Below, in pieces: positions 17,927 through 26,683 of a DNA stretch of 64,000 bases. The stretch is taken from NCBI RefSeq assembly GCF_023518235.1, contig NZ_CP090423.1, positions 1,054,001-1,118,000 of the forward strand, in the 5' to 3' direction. The DNA is from Stenotrophomonas maltophilia (lineage in GTDB: Bacteria > Pseudomonadota > Gammaproteobacteria > Xanthomonadales > Xanthomonadaceae). Position 1 is the first letter of the stretch; the number at the start of each line of letters is the position of its first letter. A model generated the notes under the pieces. That model worked only from the letters and a program-made list of their open reading frames with translations, did no database searches and was not told the origin of the DNA. A program made the position numbers and the translations under genes.

Positions 17927-19348
17927 TCATTTCACCTTGGTGATGTAGAAGTCCGGCATGTCCAAATACGGCCCGGCAATTCGTTCATCACCGGCGCTTT
18001 GGAAGCGATATCCAGGTAGTCGCTTTGAAATTCCTTCATGGTGCTTCTTTCCGAGGCCTGTCATTGCTTCCTGTGCGTAGGTGGACAGCGTCTGCACCAT
18101 TCGAAATTGCTTGATACCGGTGATGGGAAGCTGAGACGCCCGGATCTGCCTACCTCCTCCCATGACACCCTGCAAGTACACCCTCACCTCTGTTGGCATG
18201 GCGGTACGCGCATCACGCGCACGCCTGTGCAGGTTCATCCGCGCCTCCTGCTCGGCTGTCATCTGCCGCGGAGAATCCGCGGTCCTGGGAATGGGCGGAC
18301 GGGCGATGCGTGGTTGAAACAGGAGTTCACCGGAAAGCAATGCTCCGGGCCCAACGGGCATGGAGGCGTCGAAGTTCTCCGCAGCATTGACTCCGGCGAT
18401 AGCCTTTTTGATCCGTCTCTCGAGCTGGCCCGGCGCGCGAAGCTGGTACTCGATCATGGCCAGCATGCGACGCTCGATATGGCGCTGATCCTGGCCCAAG
18501 CGATCGAAGTAGTCTTGCAGACGATAGACATTGCTCAATCGCCTGATCGCCTTCTCATAGACAGCCTCAGCCGTGCCTTTATCACCTTTGTAGCGTCGCT
18601 CGGCCAACCACACGATGATCCGTTCCCGATGATCCCCGTAATGGATTTCCTGAGTTAGGCTCAACACCTGCGCCTTTCGTGCGAGGGGGTGATCGGCGCC
18701 AGCCAAGTCCGCATAGTCAGCCATGACGTGCTTGGAAATGTAGTCTTCAAACAACCGACGGATAGCCGCCCCGGGGGTCGCGGACTTGAATATCTCGCGC
18801 TGCAGGGTACGCACGTTCAGACTCATGGCGGCAATCCCGGACAGAAGCGCATGGGCGCTGTCGCCGGCGTTTACGAAGTCGTCACCGTAGACATTGCTTG
18901 CAGGATCAAGCACCCGACGTAATGTGTCTTCAATGGAACGCATCTTCGCGCCCACCATCGCCGGCGTGTCTTCTGTGAAGACCTGCAAGGTGGCAAGGAA
19001 ACGGCTTACCACAGCAGTCATGGACAGAGTGCGCGTGAGTCCCACCTGCTCTTCTTCGAACCAGCCATTCTCCGTGAGATGGCTCAAGTACATGTTGGCG
19101 CGAATGTTGAGCGGAGTGAGCTGGCCTACCCCCTCTTCTGCCTGCCAAGCGTCATCGTGTTCGAGGTAGTTCTCGATGAACTGCGTCAACTGCCGCCGTT
19201 CCCAGCCGGTCGCCGGGGGAACCTCAGCCTCTGGCCCGAAGAATTCTTCGTACAGACCCAAGAGCAGCCGCCAGTAGTTCTCCCGATTTGCCGAGGCCAA
19301 TGGGCGAAAGAGTTGCGATGGCAGTACCTCAAACAGAGAGCTGGACAC
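17927..19348 (-). CDS. jetA: Wadjet kleisin subunit JetA
   Basis: A 473-aa protein that opens the jet operon. It begins LFEVLPSQLFRPLASANREN and has a helical, MukF-like kleisin organisation with long charged helices (residues ~210-300) and a C-terminal part ending PDFYITKVK, consistent with Wadjet JetA proteins. It joins the JetC heads and JetB into the loop-extruding complex. The start is GTG at 19348 with GGAG 7 nt upstream. The subtype (I or II) cannot be settled by eye. The divergent WYL gene and the shared operator in the 118-bp gap suggest repression by that regulator. Confidence 0.82.
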   Translation of the reverse strand: MSSSLFEVLPSQLFRPLASANRENYWRLLLGLYEEFFGPEAEVPPATGWERRQLTQFIENYLEHDDAWQAEEGVGQLTPLNIRANMYLSHLTENGWFEEEQVGLTRTLSMTAVVSRFLATLQVFTEDTPAMVGAKMRSIEDTLRRVLDPASNVYGDDFVNAGDSAHALLSGIAAMSLNVRTLQREIFKSATPGAAIRRLFEDYISKHVMADYADLAGADHPLARKAQVLSLTQEIHYGDHRERIIVWLAERRYKGDKGTAEAVYEKAIRRLSNVYRLQDYFDRLGQDQRHIERRMLAMIEYQLRAPGQLERRIKKAIAGVNAAENFDASMPVGPGALLSGELLFQPRIARPPIPRTADSPRQMTAEQEARMNLHRRARDARTAMPTEVRVYLQGVMGGGRQIRASQLPITGIKQFRMVQTLSTYAQEAMTGLGKKHHEGISKRLPGYRFQSAGDERIAGPYLDMPDFYITKVK

Positions 19349-19385
19349 TGTGCAACTCCACAGAAGTTGGGCTATCTACTTCACA

Positions 19386-19435
19386 TTAGCATAAACGCTA
19401 ACATATCATAAACGCTAACTTAGCATCAATGCTAA
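19386..19435. promoter_or_regulatory. Repeat operator between jetA and the WYL regulator
   Basis: Three related repeats lie in the divergent promoter gap. TTAGCATAAACGCTAA (19386-19401) and TTAGCATCAATGCTAA (19420-19435) are inverted repeats with TTAGC/GCTAA arms, and CATAAACGCTAAC between them repeats the right half. The layout suits a dimeric wHTH-WYL repressor of the BrxR/CapW type controlling both directions. This is inferred from symmetry and position. Confidence 0.65.
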
Positions 19436-19466
19436 GCTGCGTGTCATCTGACCCCGGCCCAGCCCC

Positions 19467-20324
19467 ATGCCCCGCCCCCGCCCCAATCCAAACAAAAGTC
19501 CGGAAACACTTCGAGCCATCGAAACGCTGCTCCTCTGGGAGGGGCAAGTCACCAATGAGCGAGTACGCCAAGTGTTTGATCTGCATATCACCACGGTAAG
19601 TCGATTGCTAACCCAATATGCTGAACTCAATGGAGGCGGCCTTGAGTACCGAAGCCATGTGCGCGGATACGTGGCGATGTCTGGCTTCAGACCCCTCCTA
19701 ACCGAAGGGCTGATCGAAGAGTACCTTGCGTTTGAGCGCCCCCAGGAAGCTACAGGCTTTATCGAGAGCTCCCAGCTTATCCTCGGCGGCGTTGAACGAC
19801 GCCACTTCGCACTGCTTAATCGTGCCTGCAGAGAGGGCAAGGGGCTCGTTGGCGAGCACCGGTCCATGCGCAACCCAGCACCTCGCACCAAACGACTGTT
19901 CCCTCATGCGCTGGTGCAGGCAGGCAGGCGCTGGCATGTTCGCGCATTTGTCATCGCCGAGGACGAGGCGGAAGCCGGACGCTTCCTGGACCTGTCTATA
20001 AATCGGCTGAGCGGCTTGAAACAGCTGGCTGATCCTCGGCCAGAGCGGGCCGAGCCTAGCCAGGACGCCGCCTGGCAGACACAGGTAGAGCTGTCGATCG
20101 TCCCCCATCCGCATCTGACACCAGATCAGAAGGATATGGTGCGTATCGAGTATTTCGGAGGTAAGGCAGCCTACAGGTTAAGAACCCGTGCCGCACTACT
20201 CCAATACCGACTACATGAACTGCGCTGCGCCACCGATGCAGAGAAGGAGCCGCCGAACGAATTTCACCTCTGCGTCGACGATCCAACCGCGATCCAACCG
20301 TGGCTATTTGGCGAGCTGAATTAG
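19467..20324 (+). CDS. wHTH-WYL transcriptional regulator (BrxR/CapW-like)
   Basis: A 285-aa protein. Residues ~12-65 form a winged helix (ETLLLWEGQVTNERVRQVF, then TTVSRLLTQY). Residues ~135-195 are a WYL domain (FPHALVQAGRRWHVRAFV, then FLDLSINRLSGL), and a C-terminal WCX-like extension follows. Such proteins repress defence operons and are thought to sense nucleic acids or small ligands. It is divergent from jetABCD across the repeat operator at 19386-19435. A hairpin at 20372-20391 may terminate it. The ligand is unknown. Confidence 0.82.
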   Translation: MPRPRPNPNKSPETLRAIETLLLWEGQVTNERVRQVFDLHITTVSRLLTQYAELNGGGLEYRSHVRGYVAMSGFRPLLTEGLIEEYLAFERPQEATGFIESSQLILGGVERRHFALLNRACREGKGLVGEHRSMRNPAPRTKRLFPHALVQAGRRWHVRAFVIAEDEAEAGRFLDLSINRLSGLKQLADPRPERAEPSQDAAWQTQVELSIVPHPHLTPDQKDMVRIEYFGGKAAYRLRTRAALLQYRLHELRCATDAEKEPPNEFHLCVDDPTAIQPWLFGELN

Positions 20325-20677
20325 CGGATGGCATGATCGTAGCCAAACTTGAGGCCCGGCACGGATACCGCGCTACCCCTGCCTGGGTAGCTACCCTACA
20401 TAGGAACCGTATCAGATGGACGCCATTGGCATTCAAAGCCAATTCTCCGTCTGTACCTCAATGATCAGGTCGATGAGCCGTGCCCTCGTGTCCCTATCGA
20501 TCGAGCGCCAAATGCAAACTACCGCCCCAGCTGCGGCATGGTCCGGGGCATTCAACTCTAGCCCTTCGCTTACTCGGCATTGAGGTGACCAATCCCTACC
20601 TAGGCGATTACTGATTGCCCACTTCATAAACTCATGGCACTCTGGGTTGGCATCATTCTGGTCACAGGGGGCCAGGT
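20325..20677. other. Gap between WYL regulator and hydrolase gene
   Basis: It contains a small hairpin just after the WYL gene (GCTACCC at 20372-20378 with GGGTAGC at 20385-20391), a possible terminator. The rest should hold the promoter of the hydrolase-caspase operon. A 64-codon minus-strand frame (20433-20627) has no recognisable similarity and is not called. Confidence 0.45.
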
Positions 20678-22243
20678 ATGGGCAGTCTGCATCAAATCCA
20701 CAGTCGCAACGGCCGTATCGGTGCCGGAACCGATACGAAGCCAGAGGATATCGACGCTATCGTCACGGCGCTTCGTAAGGACGGGCGTGGTCATTTGCTG
20801 CTTTACTTTCACGGGGGCCTGGTCGACAAGGCCGCGGGTATCGGTATTGCCCAGCGACTTGAGGGGCGCTTTTCTCAATCGGCCTATCCGGTTTTTTCCG
20901 TGTGGGAGTCGGGTTTCGTTGAAACGATCCGCAACAACCTGCGCGAGCTGCCGGATGAGCCGGTATTCAAGAATCTGGTGCGCAAGGCGCTAGAGTACGC
21001 GCTCCGCCGCTTGGGAGGTAGCAACGGCGCCCGGACCATCACGCCGGGCAACGTCGATGCAGGGAAGGTCCGCCAGGCAGTTGATACATATTGGAGCGAT
21101 CCCAGTCGCAATCACGTGCCCTACCGTGATTTCAAACCTGTAGTGGGGCCCTCAGGTGCGCGTGCGGCGAGTGCGCTGATCGACGACGCCGAGATCGAAG
21201 CCGACTTGCAAACCGACAGCGAGTTTGTGGTCGCCATGCAAACCCTGCCAACCGCGTTAGACGAAGCACGCGATGCATTCATCGGGGGCGGAGCGAGCGT
21301 TCGAGATACCCCGTTCTCGCAGGCGGTATCAACGCAGGTCGCCGGGGTCGAGGGAGGCCGCGGGTTGATCGTCTGGTTCAAAGTTTCCCTTCTGGTGAAG
21401 CGCATCCTGCAGGGTGTTCTGCGTCGGTACGCGGATCAACGCGATCACGGCCTGTATGCAACGGTCGTAGAGGAAGTGTTGCGTGGTGTTCATTTTGGTG
21501 GCAGTGGACTCAATGAATGGGGCAAGGCACTCCAGTGGAACCGCATGAAGCAGGACTCACTCGATGCGTTCGGCGACGGCTCCGACCTGTATGCCGGAAC
21601 TGCGCTGCTGGAGCGGCTGCGTGCCGCCCATGCCTCTGAAGGGCTGCTATCGAGGATCACTCTAGTCGGCCACAGCACTGGCGCCGTCTACATCGCCAAT
21701 TGGCTTGACAAGGCATCAGAGCTTCTGCCGGCCGAGATTGCATTCGACGTCGTGTTCCTGGCGCCCGCCATCACCTACGAGCGCTTTGCCGCCACGATCA
21801 CCCAACATGGCGATCGCATCCGTCACTTCCGCTTGTTTGGCATGCGCGATGAATTCGAACGGGACGATCAGGTCGTCGGAGACGACTCTAAATTTCCCAA
21901 TGGGCAGGACTGGAAGCGCTTCATCTATCCCAGCTCCCTCCTCTATCTGGTGTCGGGTGTCCTCGAATCGCGCCCAAATTCCGACGGAACGCTCGTCGAC
22001 GAACCGGACATGCCGCTGCTGGGCATGGAACGCTTCTTCGCTTGGCACCACATCTACTCAGATAGCAAGTTTCCCGAAATAGGTGCAGTCCGCGCGTGGC
22101 TCGGAGCTGCACCGAACCGTACGATCTGGTCCAAGTCCCAAGGACAGACAGCAGGCTTGAACAGCACAAGCATTGATCACGGAGCTTTCGACGACGACGA
22201 AGATACGCTGCTCAGCGTTGAGAGCCTCCTCGGCGGATGGTGA
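20678..22243 (+). CDS. Alpha/beta-hydrolase-like protein, partner of the caspase gene
   Basis: A 521-aa protein with an alpha/beta-hydrolase core. An early LLLYFHGGLVD (residues ~41-50) looks like the oxyanion segment, and the nucleophile elbow is GHSTG with Ser333 (ITLVGHSTGAVYIANWL). Acidic and His candidates follow (GMRDEF; AWHHIY). A ~200-residue helical region separates the two motifs. The C-terminal ~45 residues are acidic (DDDEDTLL). AGGGGG lies ahead of the ATG. It is 57 bp upstream of the caspase gene on the same strand, so a two-gene operon is likely. Substrate is unknown: lipid or ester hydrolysis is possible, or the fold may serve as a proteolytically released effector. I know no named system with this pairing. 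Confidence 0.7.
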   Translation: MGSLHQIHSRNGRIGAGTDTKPEDIDAIVTALRKDGRGHLLLYFHGGLVDKAAGIGIAQRLEGRFSQSAYPVFSVWESGFVETIRNNLRELPDEPVFKNLVRKALEYALRRLGGSNGARTITPGNVDAGKVRQAVDTYWSDPSRNHVPYRDFKPVVGPSGARAASALIDDAEIEADLQTDSEFVVAMQTLPTALDEARDAFIGGGASVRDTPFSQAVSTQVAGVEGGRGLIVWFKVSLLVKRILQGVLRRYADQRDHGLYATVVEEVLRGVHFGGSGLNEWGKALQWNRMKQDSLDAFGDGSDLYAGTALLERLRAAHASEGLLSRITLVGHSTGAVYIANWLDKASELLPAEIAFDVVFLAPAITYERFAATITQHGDRIRHFRLFGMRDEFERDDQVVGDDSKFPNGQDWKRFIYPSSLLYLVSGVLESRPNSDGTLVDEPDMPLLGMERFFAWHHIYSDSKFPEIGAVRAWLGAAPNRTIWSKSQGQTAGLNSTSIDHGAFDDDEDTLLSVESLLGGW

Positions 22244-22300
22244 CATCTTCGAGAGCACGCCAAAGGTGCCCTTGTGTACGCAACAGGGAGAGATGTGGAC

Positions 22301-25057
22301 ATGCCGCGAGATGATCACTACGCGATCGTGCTGACAATTAACCGTTATCCCGGCCTGAGTGACCTCCATGGACCTGAGAACGATGGCGAAGAGTTCCGGC
22401 AATGGCTCCTCGATCCGGAGTACGGCGACCTGGACACCCGACGTATCCAAGTCATACGGTCGCAGGATTATGGCGTGGCAGCGACCCCGGACGACGCAAA
22501 CCCGACCGAGAAGGAGCTCAAGAAGGCGCTTAATCTATGGCTGCGCACCCCGAACGGATGGCATGACCGCATTGGACAGCGCTTGTATCTGTTCTTCGCC
22601 GGACACGGGTTCACAGCCGGTTCGGCGATTCACGACCCGGCACTATTCTCGGCCGTCGCGCAAAACGGCGACACGGCGCATATCGCCGTCCTGCGTTATG
22701 CGTCGAAAATCGCCAACGCGGGTTTCTTTGATGAAATCATCCTGGTAACGGACTGCTGCCAGGACGTACTCAAGGCGAGCCAGGTGCTCGAGCCGACTTG
22801 GACCCCGCCGGACCGGCAACGAACGGCACACGTCCGATTGTTCCAGGCGTATGGAGCGCCGCGGGGACGTCAGTCCTTTGAGCGCAACATTGGCCCGGCC
22901 GGGCAGTCTCGCGGCCTGTTCACTAGCGTCCTACTGGACGCGCTGCGCAGCGCACCGCCTGACGCCGACGGATGGGTGACGGATCGCGCCGTCGCGGACT
23001 ACTTCCAGGTGCTATGGGCCGATCGCTACGAACAGGAAACCGGATACACGCCACCACTGACTCCCGCAACGAAGCGGATTCGAATATATCAGCGCCCGGC
23101 GTCGGCGCCAGCTTCCGCGCTCCCACGCCGGGTTGCCGTCGACCTGAGCCGCATCATTGCTAAATTCGCGGCCATCGACCGGCAACCGGATCCTGACATC
23201 TCACCTTACCCACCCGCGCCGCCCACCGACATGACGCCAAATGGGCAGCTACGCAGTAGCCAGCTTCGCCAGCTCGAGCATCCCATCGTGGAGCTGACCC
23301 CGGGTCTGCATCTCGTCGTTACACCAGGGAATCTACCCGACGTCGCCTTCGAGGTTCCCTACCCGGTGCTGCCAGCTGCAGGCAACACCCCTCCCGTTGC
23401 TGCACCTATCGACATGCCCGCTTTGCGAACCGACGAGGTTGCAGCGCAGCCGGTGGTGTTGAGGACGGACAATCCCAACGCGCAGATCACGGTGCTCGAT
23501 GCTAGCTACGCTCGTGTCAGCATCGGTACGGGAGTGGTCTCGCTGTCCTTAGCTCCGGGACTCTACAAAGCCCTGGTGCACGTCGGGGCCGAATCGGCGC
23601 AATCGCTGTTCGTTGTTGCGGATGCGCCCCTCGACCAGCGGTTGCCCGGGCCCGAATTTTCCGCGGCTGCGCCCGTCATCGGCACGTCAACCACGCACCA
23701 AAATCAGTCCCTTCATGCCGCTGAATACTCGATGATTCCGACGGAGCCAAGCCGCGATCTCAGCGAAATCGGTGAGGTCTTTGTCTTCGCGCGCGACTCC
23801 AGTTTCAGTCCCGACGGCTCTCTAAACCCCGCGCCACCGTGGCGGCAGTGGCACCTCAGTTCCCTTGTAGGGGCAACCTTGGAGGAGCGCCTCATCCACA
23901 GTGGTACGGACGACAGGCTCGGCTACGCCTACCTCAAATTAGCAGCAACAGCTGGCAGCCTCGCACTGCGAACGGCCAGCCCTTGGGACGAGTCGAATGA
24001 AGACGGACTGGTCGTCCCGGTGATTAAGGGGTGGCGTACCGAGATCTACCTTGACTGTACCTCAGCTCCGCCAACCCCTCCGATGGTGGACACTCAGGGC
24101 GCACGAATGCTCGACTTGGCGACTGCCTCCATCCATCTGGTCCGGATGGGAAGTGCGTCACTGCTGTTCGATCCGATCGGGCTTGCGACGGAGGCGGCGC
24201 GAGCGCAGCTTACAGTCGGCCGGGAGGTGGCGGTGCCATCAACCGAGCAAGCAATGGCCAGCCCGATGTGGGCCTTGTACGCGGCCCTCGCTGCCTTCCA
24301 GCGGGGCGGGCAGCACATCGATACCGTTGGACAATGCGTTGCAGCCGTTCCTAAGGAAATCAGGGAGGGTCTATCCGATTTTGCGGTGCTCGCGCAATGG
24401 CTAGGCCTATCGAACGTGGCCCATCCGCTCCGTAACCCACCCGCGCTGGCGGCCTCATGGAGCCTTGCCTCAAAGCTGGAGGCGCGAGGCGGACTGGCCT
24501 CCGAACTGTTCGAGGAGATCGGCCAATGGCGGTCCGGTGGGAGTCTATGGACTCTCTGGCAGCGTTCAGTTGATGACCGCTGGTTGTTGCGAAATCGGCT
24601 TTCTGACCAGGCTATGGGCACTCTGAAGGGTAATGCACAGGGGATTGACGACGCGGCAACCCCGCAAGTGCTCGCCCCCGCCTGGTCACTGGACACCTGG
24701 GTTCCGGTCGAAGACGGCCTGAGGTGTCCTAATCCCACCCATAGCCCCTTCCAGCAAGCACTCCGTCGGCGTCTTCTGGATGCGCTGGCTGAGCGCCACA
24801 CCGATGCCGACAGCGGCGCCTTCACCACTGTGTCGCTGCCACCCGAGTCCGATGTCTTCGCCTTGGCAGCGGAGCTCATGCTGTCGCCGATATACGCCAT
24901 GGCCGCCTATAGCAAGCTGTATGCGGAAGCCCGCCGCCAATCCGACCTGGGCCCTCTCATCGAGTGGGTAACGGTGAACGGAGATGAACCCGACCCAGAC
25001 TCGACAGCCACCAAGTCGAAGCGCAGCACTCACCTGCAATCAATGGACGACTACTGA
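22301..25057 (+). CDS. Caspase-like (C14) protease with C-terminal sensor-like region
   Basis: A 918-aa protein. Residues 1-~260 form a caspase/metacaspase domain: AIVLTINRYPGLSDLHGPEND at the start, catalytic His102 (FFAGHGF) and Cys152 (LVTDCCQD), with typical spacing. A Pro-rich linker follows. Residues ~380-450 look like a small PEGA/carboxypeptidase-regulatory beta domain (NAQITVLDASYARV, LAPGLYKALVHVG), then further beta-rich and helical regions to the end. The ATG at 22301 is chosen over a GTG at 22274 because GGGAGAG sits 8 nt upstream. It probably forms one operon with the hydrolase. Bacterial caspase-like proteases often act in abortive-infection defence; that role here is inferred from the neighbouring Wadjet and STAND genes. 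Confidence 0.75.
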   Translation: MPRDDHYAIVLTINRYPGLSDLHGPENDGEEFRQWLLDPEYGDLDTRRIQVIRSQDYGVAATPDDANPTEKELKKALNLWLRTPNGWHDRIGQRLYLFFAGHGFTAGSAIHDPALFSAVAQNGDTAHIAVLRYASKIANAGFFDEIILVTDCCQDVLKASQVLEPTWTPPDRQRTAHVRLFQAYGAPRGRQSFERNIGPAGQSRGLFTSVLLDALRSAPPDADGWVTDRAVADYFQVLWADRYEQETGYTPPLTPATKRIRIYQRPASAPASALPRRVAVDLSRIIAKFAAIDRQPDPDISPYPPAPPTDMTPNGQLRSSQLRQLEHPIVELTPGLHLVVTPGNLPDVAFEVPYPVLPAAGNTPPVAAPIDMPALRTDEVAAQPVVLRTDNPNAQITVLDASYARVSIGTGVVSLSLAPGLYKALVHVGAESAQSLFVVADAPLDQRLPGPEFSAAAPVIGTSTTHQNQSLHAAEYSMIPTEPSRDLSEIGEVFVFARDSSFSPDGSLNPAPPWRQWHLSSLVGATLEERLIHSGTDDRLGYAYLKLAATAGSLALRTASPWDESNEDGLVVPVIKGWRTEIYLDCTSAPPTPPMVDTQGARMLDLATASIHLVRMGSASLLFDPIGLATEAARAQLTVGREVAVPSTEQAMASPMWALYAALAAFQRGGQHIDTVGQCVAAVPKEIREGLSDFAVLAQWLGLSNVAHPLRNPPALAASWSLASKLEARGGLASELFEEIGQWRSGGSLWTLWQRSVDDRWLLRNRLSDQAMGTLKGNAQGIDDAATPQVLAPAWSLDTWVPVEDGLRCPNPTHSPFQQALRRRLLDALAERHTDADSGAFTTVSLPPESDVFALAAELMLSPIYAMAAYSKLYAEARRQSDLGPLIEWVTVNGDEPDPDSTATKSKRSTHLQSMDDY

Positions 25058-25330
25058 GAGGCGAATCGTAAGCGCGGCCTTCACGCGAACCCCATCCAAG
25101 TATTCTTAGCGGTGTCTAGGCAAAGTTGTCCCAAGTCACTGCCGACCTGCGTTGCCAGCCCGAAGCGGTTATAGGTCAAGAATCTAGATGAGGTGCGACG
25201 CCCGGCCTACAGGATGACATCCTCCCGCGTGTTAGGCGGCTCTCAAGTAGCGCCATTTCTTGGTGGTCCTTGTGCCTTCGCTGTGGCAGTTTGCGATTCG
25301 GACCTCACACTACTCACATAGAATGCTGAA
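25058..25330. other. Gap between caspase and HEPN-motif genes
   Basis: No gene or strong hairpin was seen. A GTGTTAGGCGGC stretch near 25229 recalls an integron attC half-site core, but I found no matching partner arm. It may contain the promoter of the next gene. Confidence 0.4.
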
Positions 25331-25816
25331 ATGCCGGTAAGCGCCAATCTCGCCTACGACCTTCTCAAGACCGTGAGCAAACTGGAATTCCAGCTCCGAC
25401 GGCACGGGGACTTCTTCCGGAAAGACCGGACGGGGCAACCGACGTCCGACGTGGCTTGGCGCAAGGTGCAAGAGCGCGTCCGAAAGTTGGGCGACGATTT
25501 CGCGTCAGAGGTTCCTGAGTCGGCGCGTGCGCGCCTTCTCTGTCAACGCGATGAGCGCCCCATGAAGCAGATGATTATTGAAGAGAACGGGAACTTGGTG
25601 GCCCGCTTTTGCCCCTGCCCATTGGATGCCGAATCGGATGCGGTCGCGCTGGTGGAAGCCATGCGGCAAGTCCGCAACAACCTCTTCCATGGTGGCAAAG
25701 AAGATTCGGAAGTGGATCCGTACGAAGAAGACAACGATTGGGTCTACGCCGCGACGCAGGTTGCGATTGCTCTCCAGCATGCGTTGTCTAACGGACGGCT
25801 CGACAATCGCGAATGA
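25331..25816 (+). CDS. HEPN-motif protein (putative RNase)
   Basis: A 161-aa, mostly helical protein. The segment EAMRQVRNNLFHGGKE carries Arg115-Asn-x3-His120, matching the R-x4-6-H active-site motif of HEPN ribonucleases, where Arg is followed by a polar residue. An N-terminal helical half (SANLAYDLLKTVSKLEFQL) and a C-terminal helix (YAATQVAIALQHAL) fit the four-helix fold. It lies 273 bp after the caspase gene on the same strand and may be a separate unit. HEPN proteins are common toxins and defence effectors. No antitoxin (MNT) partner is adjacent. Function is inferred from the motif. Confidence 0.6.
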   Translation: MPVSANLAYDLLKTVSKLEFQLRRHGDFFRKDRTGQPTSDVAWRKVQERVRKLGDDFASEVPESARARLLCQRDERPMKQMIIEENGNLVARFCPCPLDAESDAVALVEAMRQVRNNLFHGGKEDSEVDPYEEDNDWVYAATQVAIALQHALSNGRLDNRE

Positions 25817-25960
25817 AACCACCTCACGAAACTCTCGGGACGGCCCTAGGCCGTTGACGAGCGTGCAGCAAGGGGCGACGCGGCGATTGGCATAGCGCTA
25901 GCTAAGGCGAGGGGTGCCGACTAAACGCAGCATTGGCCGGGGGCATTCATGGTAGGTCGG

Positions 25961-26578
25961 TCACATCAGATCCGTAATTCTGAGATCATCTGGGTCCGAT
26001 CTTCTGAACCAGGCACGCTTGCGCGCCAAAGGCCGATGCTCGAATGATCGCGCACCTCGTCGAACTATCTCTCGCCCAAGGAGCTCAATAGCTGACTGCT
26101 TCCATGATCCTCTGGATGTAGTGACTAGTACGACCTTTTTCCCAGGGAACATGTTGCTCCTAACAAACTCCCAAGCCGGCGGCGCTGGGCAACCACGCCA
26201 GATGGGTGTTCCCAAATAGATAGCGTCATAGGGAGCTAGATCCATCCACGCGGGATTTATCCACGCGTCATCAAGACCCCCATCAGCCATAGCATTCACC
26301 CACCCGGCCAAGCCCAATGAGTAGTCAAATGCTTCGACAGCACGCAGATCGGCGTGTAACTGGTTCGCCAGATAACTAGAGGCTAAGGCGGTGTGCCCAG
26401 AGCGAGAGTAGTAGACCACCAGGGCATCGGGTAAAGGAGATCTCGATGGGGCCGGCGCCTTTAGCTTCTGAAGTTTCTCCAGCCTTCGTCGCGCTGCCCA
26501 CACGACACAGCAATCAATCACCTTGATCCCAGCGGCAAGCGCGACGATGACTACGACGAGCTTGGTGATTAGCATCAT
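25961..26578 (-). CDS. Membrane-anchored flavodoxin-family protein
   Basis: A 205-aa protein with one N-terminal membrane helix (residues ~3-28) and then a flavodoxin-like domain. The FMN phosphate-loop pattern is YYSRSGHTALAS, and LGTPIWRGCPAPPAWEF and VVLVTTSRGSW correspond to the isoalloxazine loops. Such proteins are probable electron carriers or NAD(P)H:quinone-type reductases at the inner membrane. It is monocistronic, with GGAGAG upstream of the ATG. Partner unknown. Confidence 0.75.
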   Translation of the reverse strand: MMLITKLVVVIVALAAGIKVIDCCVVWAARRRLEKLQKLKAPAPSRSPLPDALVVYYSRSGHTALASSYLANQLHADLRAVEAFDYSLGLAGWVNAMADGGLDDAWINPAWMDLAPYDAIYLGTPIWRGCPAPPAWEFVRSNMFPGKKVVLVTTSRGSWKQSAIELLGREIVRRGARSFEHRPLARKRAWFRRSDPDDLRITDLM

Positions 26579-26683
26579 TCAGTACTCTCCATCATGCACT
26601 CCCGCGTTACTTCTGTAGTCGCTCTGCGAGGTACTGCACTCAAGGACATTGCATGGTCGAACACCCGCGATCGTCGCCACCTA

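Noticed and set aside
20433..20627. 64-codon minus-strand frame in the WYL-hydrolase gap
   Set aside because: No recognised similarity and no clear ribosome site; kept as a possibility only.
25225..25240. GTTAGGC core resembling an integron attC half-site
   Set aside because: No complementary partner arm or integrase nearby.
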